Source of the DNA: Metaphire vulgaris
Taxonomy: Eukaryota; Annelida; Clitellata; Crassiclitellata; Megascolecidae
Assembly: GCA_018105865.1 (NCBI GenBank)
Contig: CM030872.1
Coordinates: forward strand, 9,420,516 to 9,484,515
Direction: 5' to 3'
DNA length: 64,000 bases
Position numbers and translations under genes: made by a program. The notes under the pieces are model-generated. The model worked only from the letters and a program-made list of their open reading frames with translations, was not told the DNA's origin and did not search any database. Shown one piece after another: positions 58,090-64,000 of this stretch (the stretch's first letter is position 1; every line of letters starts with the position of its first letter).

Positions 58090-59120
58090 GTGCTAGCCAT
58101 TCACACGTCTGCAAATACCATTCTCTGTAGTTATATATCAAAAGTGCTTGGCATTCAGAATTTTGCCTATCGTCTTCTCTATTGCGTAAATTGGACATTT
58201 TAAGATAATTTTTAAACTACACAGAATGGTATTGGCAGACGTGTGAATGGCTAGAACTTTTGACAGAGAAGTGAAGAGCCCCTGCTAATCAAGTTTTTTT
58301 CAAAAATTAGGCTACTATCTTTTGTATATCAAAAGTGCTTGGCATTCAGAAATTTGCCTGTGCTAATCTCTAATGCGTAAATTGGACATTTTAAGAATAT
58401 TTTTAAACTACAGACAATGGTATTGGCAGACGCGTGAATGGTTAGCACTTTTGACAGAGAAGTGAAGAGCACCTGCTATAGATATACAAAAATTCAGAGG
58501 AGTTTGAAACGAATTAAAACCACATTTTCTTGTGTGCCCATCTTTAAGAACATTTTTAAACTACAGAGAATGGTACTGGCAGACGTGTGAATGGTTAGCA
58601 CTTTTGACAGAGAAGTGAAGAGCACCTGCTAATCAAGTTTTTTCAAAAATTAGGGCACTCTCTTGTAGATCAAAAGTGCTTGGCATTCAGAATTTTGCCT
58701 GTCGTATTCTCTAATGCGTAAATTGGACATTTTAAGAACATTTTTAAACTACAGAGAATGGTATTGGCAGACGTGTGAATGGCTAGCACTTTTTGAAGAG
58801 CACCTGCTAATCAAGTTTTTCAAAAAGTAGGGCACTCTCTTGTAGATCAAAAGTGCTTGGCATTCAGAATTTTGCCTGTCGTATTCAATGTTTTTTTAAG
58901 AACATTTTTAAACTTCAGAGAATGGTATTGGCAGACGTGTGAATGGCTAGCACATTTGACAGAGAAGTGAAAAGCACCTGCTAATCAAGTTTTTTTAAAA
59001 ATTAGGCTACTATGTCTTGTATATCAAAAGTTCTTGGCATTCAGAATTTTACCTGTGGTAATCTCTATTGCGTATATTGGACATTTTTAAGGACATTTAT
59101 AATCTACAAAGAATGGTATT
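58090..59120. repeat. Second array of the ~150-208-bp satellite
   Basis: Units with 'agagaatggtattggcagacgtgtgaatggctagcac' near 58215, 58410, 58562, 58748, 58912 and 59094, the same sequence as 23805-24366 but with unit lengths of 150-195. A foldback-element arm is embedded at 58480-58550. Confidence 0.93.
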
Positions 59121-60358
59121 GGCTACATTACTAATGGGGATGAACAATTGTGCCAGTTTTCATCACAATCTGAGATGGTGACGTCCGATTTTATTCAAAA
59201 GCGTGTTGATTTGATGCGGAATTACCCTTTTCGTATTTTAGTTTCAGAGGAAAGGTGAAATGAAATGATAATATTCATATCTGTTCACTCCATAAGCACA
59301 ATTATTACTTAGTATTGTTTATTTGGCACTGTATCGATTGTCATTTGTCTACGTACTGCAGCTCAACGGAATTTTTTTACAAATTATCATGAAAAGTTAT
59401 GGTACCATATTGCATGGTAAAGGAAAACAAAAACTTGTGCATCCTTTGGGGAAATTGTTCAGGGCCATGTACCCTATAACTGTGCGAAGTGGCATGCTTT
59501 TATCCAGAAGTGAACGATTCTTGGCTTTTATGGACTTTAGCCTCTGAACTATACAGCAATATGCAGGGTGGCACAAAAACGGACTACTTTTGAATGCAAC
59601 CCTAAATGTGACTAGTCTGATTTTTTTGCGCCACCCTGTAAATACAGTGGCGTATCTAAGGGAAAGGAATTGGCAGTGTAGGGGCAGCTATCTATATGTC
59701 CTGGTCACTGCTTACTGACTCCCCACTGGTCAACCCTACACTCTTACCCACCGCATCATGGATACACTGACCTTTGCCCGGCTGACAACCCACCTTGCCT
59801 ATGGTTATTTCAAGAAAGATTACGCGCATAAGAATAAGCAGCTACTACAGTACTACCTTCTAAGCGCTATATAAACTTAAGAGATTTTACTAACTTACTT
59901 ACACATTTACACATAAGTAAGTAAGTAAACGCGAAATTTCTATAGCGCTGCCCGAAAGCTTGGCCTTGTGTACATAGCAAGATGGAAGTTTCATACCGTC
60001 GTTAACTTACTAAGCTAACTTACTTAGCACAATGAAACAAATACAATTTCTTGCGCCATTGGTATGTACCCCCACTCTCCCAACTGGTCTGACTCCACTA
60101 TGGGCATAGCTGGCTCTAGCTAAGTAATATAAAGAATGCAATGATTGAATTCTATTAGTGTGTATTAGAATTATTTTATCGCTATGGTAGCGGCTTTGTT
60201 GAACAGTTTGGACGGAAAGACAGAAACAGTTGAAACAATATATATGGATTCTAGAGTTATCTAGAAGAACAACTGGGTTATTACATGCTTAGAGCGGGCC
60301 GAATAAGTATAGTGGTTTTCACAAAGGCCAATAAACAGCACGTTATTGAAATTGTTAC

Positions 60359-60423
<65 letters not shown>

Positions 60424-60452
60424 CGAATGTTAAAACTGGTGCTGTAGTAGCC

Positions 60453-60515
<63 letters not shown>

Positions 60516-60540
60516 AGTTTTAAAGATTTATTATTATTAT
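59121..60540. other. Intron sequence between exons 1 and 2
   Basis: Includes inverted short repeats near 59565-59640 ('gggtggcacaaaaacggac' / 'gcgccaccctgta'), SINE fragments with 'tatagcgct' and (TAAG)n at 59860-59960, and (TTA)n arrays at 60358-60422 and 60454-60515. No intact half-Ig exon found. Confidence 0.55.
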
Positions 60541-60574
60541 TATTATTATTTATTATTCAAAAAATTGGTTTTTA

Positions 60575-60669
60575 TTTATTGACGACGAAAGATCTGCTAT
60601 TCGACTTGATCATCTTCCTGTCCTTCGTCCTCGACCCCTTTGCAGTGAACACAGGCCCAGCTGCCTTCT
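60575..60669 (-). pseudogene. Decayed copy of an Ig-II first-half exon (copy 1)
   Basis: The minus strand retains CAG|AGAAGGCAGC, the PVFT block and a downstream GAAGATGATCAAGT segment, but reads into a stop and has no donor. Together with its flank it is a diverged duplicate of 61070-61173. Confidence 0.75.
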
Positions 60670-61069
60670 CTGATCAGACAAAGAAATGTCGACCGATAAT
60701 TGCTGGGTTATTATATATCAATATATTTCCTTATCTTACAGATAATGTCAACAAATGCAGCTTTGGCGCAGCCATGATTTTTTAACCAGTGACTGCGAAC
60801 ATTGACTTCTTTTTGGGCTGCAGGTGGTTTTTGAGTGCAAAAGTCTTCATGCCTCTTACTTGAACTTTCACGCATTCTTATTATTATCATATTATTAACG
60901 TCCAAAACTGGTGCTGTAGGCGGATTTTATTAAAGGTTATTATTATTATTATTATTATTATTAATATTATTAAAACAAAATTATTATTATCCATCAACAA
61001 CTGGTCTGTCTAAGTCTCGTTTGTTATTATTATTATTAGAAAATTTATTATTATCCAAGTTTCTGCCTT

Positions 61070-61173
61070 ATTTCAGGAATTGGTTTACCGTTGACGACGA
61101 CCACCCAACCTGATCATCTTCCGTCGCCTTCTTCTCGACCATTTTTCAGTGAACACAGGCGCCCAGAGCTTCT
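61070..61173 (-). pseudogene. Decayed Ig-II first-half exon (copy 2)
   Basis: The minus strand starts with a good acceptor (GATCAG|AG) and KLWAPVFTEK, the class-II signature. Codons for a VEKKATEDDQV-like stretch then appear one frame off, and a NGKPIPEI-like end in yet another frame. It is about 104 nt where 115 is expected and lacks a GT donor. It sits where the partner of exon 2 should be. Confidence 0.85.
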
Positions 61174-61371
61174 CTGATCAGGCAAAGAAACAGCGACCGA
61201 TAACTAACTTAATTATTATCTATCAATATATTTCGTTATCTTAAATAGCACCGAAAATTTCTTATAGGGGAATTTCATTGACATTTTTGGGTGAGAAAAG
61301 TTTTCACGAGCAAAAGAATGCATGTCGCACTTTGAACTTTCACGCATTCTCTTCTATCATACTACCAACTC

Positions 61372-61861
61372 CACAGGCGGATTTTATTAAAGGTTAGGGT
61401 AGGCTACAATTAACAACTAAATGAATAAAAACAAAAAAAAAAATGGTTTTCCATCAACAACAGGTCTGTCTAAGTCTCTTTTGTTAGCCATTGACATAGA
61501 AGAAAATTTCTAATACAGCAATTTCTAAACAATTCAGTATAGGGTGCTGGCCCTCTGACCACCAACTCAAAGATTTAGTCCCTCCTCCCAAGAAATCAAA
61601 AAGATAAGCATAAAAAGAATCGTCAAAAATGCAATACTATATGCAAAAAGCCGTTGACATAGAAGAAAATTTCTAATACAGGCCAATATCTGCCTATTTC
61701 AGCCTGGTGCTAACCCTCTGGACCACCCAACTCAAAGATTTAGTCCCTCCTCCCAAGAAATAAAAAGTTATAGGCCTATAAAAGAATACGTTCTTTATGT
61801 GTTGCCCATACAGACTCCCCATGTTAGCCTACCCAAATCTTAAACTCTAAATCCGCCTATG
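61372..61861. mobile_element. Family-B element, ~490 bp
   Basis: CACAGGCGGATTTTATTAAA to CTAAATCCGCCTATG. Internally a roughly 165-bp block ('ttgacatagaagaaaatttctaatacag ... tagtccctcctcccaagaaat') is duplicated. Confidence 0.85.
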
Positions 61862-62101
61862 CCAACGTCCCAAATTTCTCAACCGTTTTCCGAAAACCTC
61901 ACTACCGGTCCCAGTCGTATAGGGGTGCCAGGGTCCCTCGTGCCCCCCCCGCGGCTGCGCCAGTGATTAGCACTCACAGATCACAGACAATTTTTCAGCA
62001 ATAACTTGTAATCGATCGATTATGGTATGTTAATATCATTATATTTATGTTAAATTGCTGCTTCAATGATCTGAGACTTATTTATTACTTACACTGTAGA
62101 C

Positions 62102-62291
62102 CAGTGGCGGCTCCACCGGGGGGACCAGGGGTGCCCGTGCCACCCCCTATTGAGTGCCTGGCCCCCAGTGCCCCCCCATTTGGGACCCTATACTTAATGC
62201 TACATACATTAAAAAACAAAAGGTTGGCCCCCATGATTAGAAATTGCCACCCCAACGGCCCCCCACTTGCCAAATCCTAGAGCCGCCACTG
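62102..62291. mobile_element. MITE family A, copy 8
   Basis: CAGTGGCGGCTCCACCGGG to AGAGCCGCCACTG, with a perfect duplication CTGTAGAC at 62094-62101 and 62292-62299. Confidence 0.93.
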
Positions 62292-62520
62292 CTGTAGACT
62301 ACATGCTACTGTTATGCAGGAACTTAGGTTTCCTTAGTATAGCATGTTATTTCCAATGCATTACACTTTGCAATGAAGTTGGAACTAACAAAAGTTACGC
62401 GCTTCTCTGTAACTTAGTTACTTGAAACAGTATGTAATGGTTTTGTTTGGAAATAAATTCTTCATTGATTGATCGCGGATAATTTTCAAACAAGGTCTAC
62501 CTAAGTATCAAGGAAATTAT

Positions 62521-62669
62521 GCCATTATATATATACTTATATACTTATATTTATGTATGCTTTATATATATACATACTTTATTTTTTATTTTATTTTTTT
62601 ATTTTATAATGTGTGTTAACTCTCGTCAGGTTCTTTATATATACATACTTTATATATACATAATCTTTC

Positions 62670-62722
<53 letters not shown>
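62521..62722. repeat. (TA)n-rich array
   Basis: Interrupted 'tatatatacatac' blocks and about 24 TA dinucleotides at 62672-62720. Confidence 0.9.
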
Positions 62723-62723
<1 letters not shown>

Positions 62724-62770
62724 TTATATTTATACCATTGTTCGTAAATGACGCACAGGCCCTATTTTAC

Positions 62771-62943
62771 CTCTGACTGTTAGACTGGCGCTTGCAACTG
62801 ACTCTCCGGCTTCGCTGGTCGCCCTGACTGTGTAACGACCTCGGTCACCGAGCTGACCGTTCCTAATGGTTACGGAATAGATCAGGTCTTTATTTGAGTA
62901 GATTCTGTCTTCCGATGGATTTATCACGACATTATCTTTCAGC
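62771..62943 (-). CDS. Ig gene exon 1 (of this window): second half of an Ig-I domain
   Basis: 173 nt: LKDNVVINPSEDRIYSNKD, YSVTIRNGQLGDRGRYTV, SEAGESVASASLTVR. The most 5' exon visible; its first half lies beyond the right edge. Donor GTAAAA. Confidence 0.94.
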
Positions 62944-64000
62944 CTACAACGATTACAACATCTAATCTAATCTTAAACTTCTATAGCGCCACTTTACGAT
63001 GCACAGGAGCATCAACCGATGACACACCAAATCCAGATAATCAAATATCCAAGTCAAATCCAGGGTATTCGGCCGGACAAAAGGGTGAGGGGCCATCCAA
63101 AAATGACGTCGCGCGATTTTGGCAGTTTTTATCCCCATCCCCTCGTCAACGTCGTCACAAAAAATCAGACCTTTCAAAAGTTATGACGTCACAACGCAAT
63201 GCAATAATAGAAAAATAATATTGTCATCTTGTCGTATTAGATGTAAAATTAATGTTTCGTTTGAAAATATTCATTATAATTAGCATAGTTGAAACAATAT
63301 TCAGAAACGTTTTCAAATTCAGATTAATGAAGTCTAATAATAAAATTATATATAATATCGACTGAGGACTCAAAATTTTTCTGTTACTTTTGTGGTTTAA
63401 TAGGAACTTAATGCCTCAATTTATCAAAACGATGTACCGGATAGACATTGTTTTGCAGTCTCTTGCATTATCCTATCGTAATAGGATCTGTCTAATCTAA
63501 ACATGCATGCTAACGACAATGAATAGTTATCCCAAAATTGCCCCTATTTCAGCCTCTCTATATCTCTAGGAACGGATACTCACTCCATATCCTTGTATAC
63601 TCCCCGCGGGTACGGGTCAAGTCTTCAAAGGTCTACGCTTAAATCATTCCTTTTTCTAAAAAAAGTCATATCCTCCATTTTGTAACAACCTAGCCTCACT
63701 CTCTTTGGATGTTGACTAAATGACGTCACTGATAACATACCTTCCCATCCCTATTTTAACGTCTGAGCGCAAAAGAATAGACCTCTACTGTTGTGACGTT
63801 CAACAAGGCGCCCCACCCCGAAATCTTGTCGATTTTACCTTACTTTTCTTTAAAATTTCATTATATAATATCAGCAAATTTTAAGTTACTTAAATAGGCG
63901 CTTGAATCAATTTGCAAAACGATGTACCGGATATATTTTGTCCATTTTATCGTAATGAGTTACTGTTAAATAATCGGTTAAAGGGTTAATGCAGACTAGC
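62944..64000. other. Upstream intron of the Ig gene
   Basis: No exon recognised. 62960-63090 is a SINE fragment ('cttctatagcgccactttacg'). 63420-63500 and 63885-63989 share a 'cgatgtaccggata' start; the latter continues as a diverged TTAA palindromic MITE half ending GGTTAAAGGGTTAA. Confidence 0.6.

Larger units (their letters stand above)
60545..61370. repeat. ~490-bp tandem duplication carrying the decayed exon
   Basis: 60545-60910 and about 61040-61370 align through the pseudo-exons, 'tatcaatatatttcctta...' and 'gaactttcacgcattct'. Each copy is followed by an 'aggcggattttattaaaggtt' family-B end (60912 and 61374). Confidence 0.8.

Noticed and set aside
59323..59547. Open frame of 74 codons starting at 59323
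   Set aside because: No motif, no splice or codon signal; low-GC intronic sequence.

Overview
This window is metazoan nuclear DNA, not microbial. It has long introns with GT/AG borders, many SINE, LINE and MITE fragments, long (ATT)n, (GAT)n and (TA)n microsatellites, and three recognisable animal genes. The many short MITEs, the palindrome TAGGCCTA scattered throughout, and the gene set suggest a marine invertebrate, possibly a non-vertebrate deuterostome. That placement is an inference; nothing here fixes the species.

Layout. (1) 942-6857, minus strand: the first two coding exons of an SNRK-type (AMPK-related) protein kinase, split by a 5.1 kb intron; the rest of the gene lies off the left edge. 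The second exon carries a 2-nt frameshift as sequenced. (2) 6858-10791: CpG-rich promoter area of the kinase gene, then repeat-filled intergenic DNA. (3) 10792-11729, plus strand: a complete two-exon gene for a small protein of the C22orf15/CXorf65 family. (4) 13031-62943, minus strand: the main object, a giant gene for an intracellular, muscle-type I-set immunoglobulin protein of the titin/twitchin/obscurin kind. I could place 40 exons by reading frame and splice sites. They encode about 2,200 residues, and the 5' part of the gene lies beyond the right edge.

Architecture of the Ig gene. Every domain boundary is a phase-1 intron. Almost every Ig domain is also cut in half by a phase-2 intron that splits the codon of the Ig-fold Trp in strand C (TG|G). 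Two domain classes alternate: Ig-I (115-nt exon plus 173-nt exon) and Ig-II (115-nt exon plus about 188-nt exon). Near the 3' end a three-domain unit was duplicated in tandem. The gene ends with one single-exon Ig, one exon of unrecognised fold, another single-exon Ig, and a charged non-Ig C-terminal exon. One expected half-domain exon (about 61.1 kb) exists only as two decayed copies.

The introns and spacers hold a rich mobile-element record. There are eight copies of a 190-bp MITE with CAGTGGCGGCTC ends, five of them with perfect 8-bp target duplications. A second 8-bp-TSD family with CATAGGCGGATT ends includes a 1.8 kb member that carries two tandem satellites with telomere-like motifs. 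Other families are TTAA-flanked 80-bp palindromic MITEs, hAT-like CAGGGCC MITEs, a pogo-like TA-flanked MITE, tRNA-derived SINEs and LINE 3' ends. Many of the microsatellites are visibly the expanded tails of these SINEs and LINEs.

No CRISPR array, rRNA gene or intact tRNA gene was seen.
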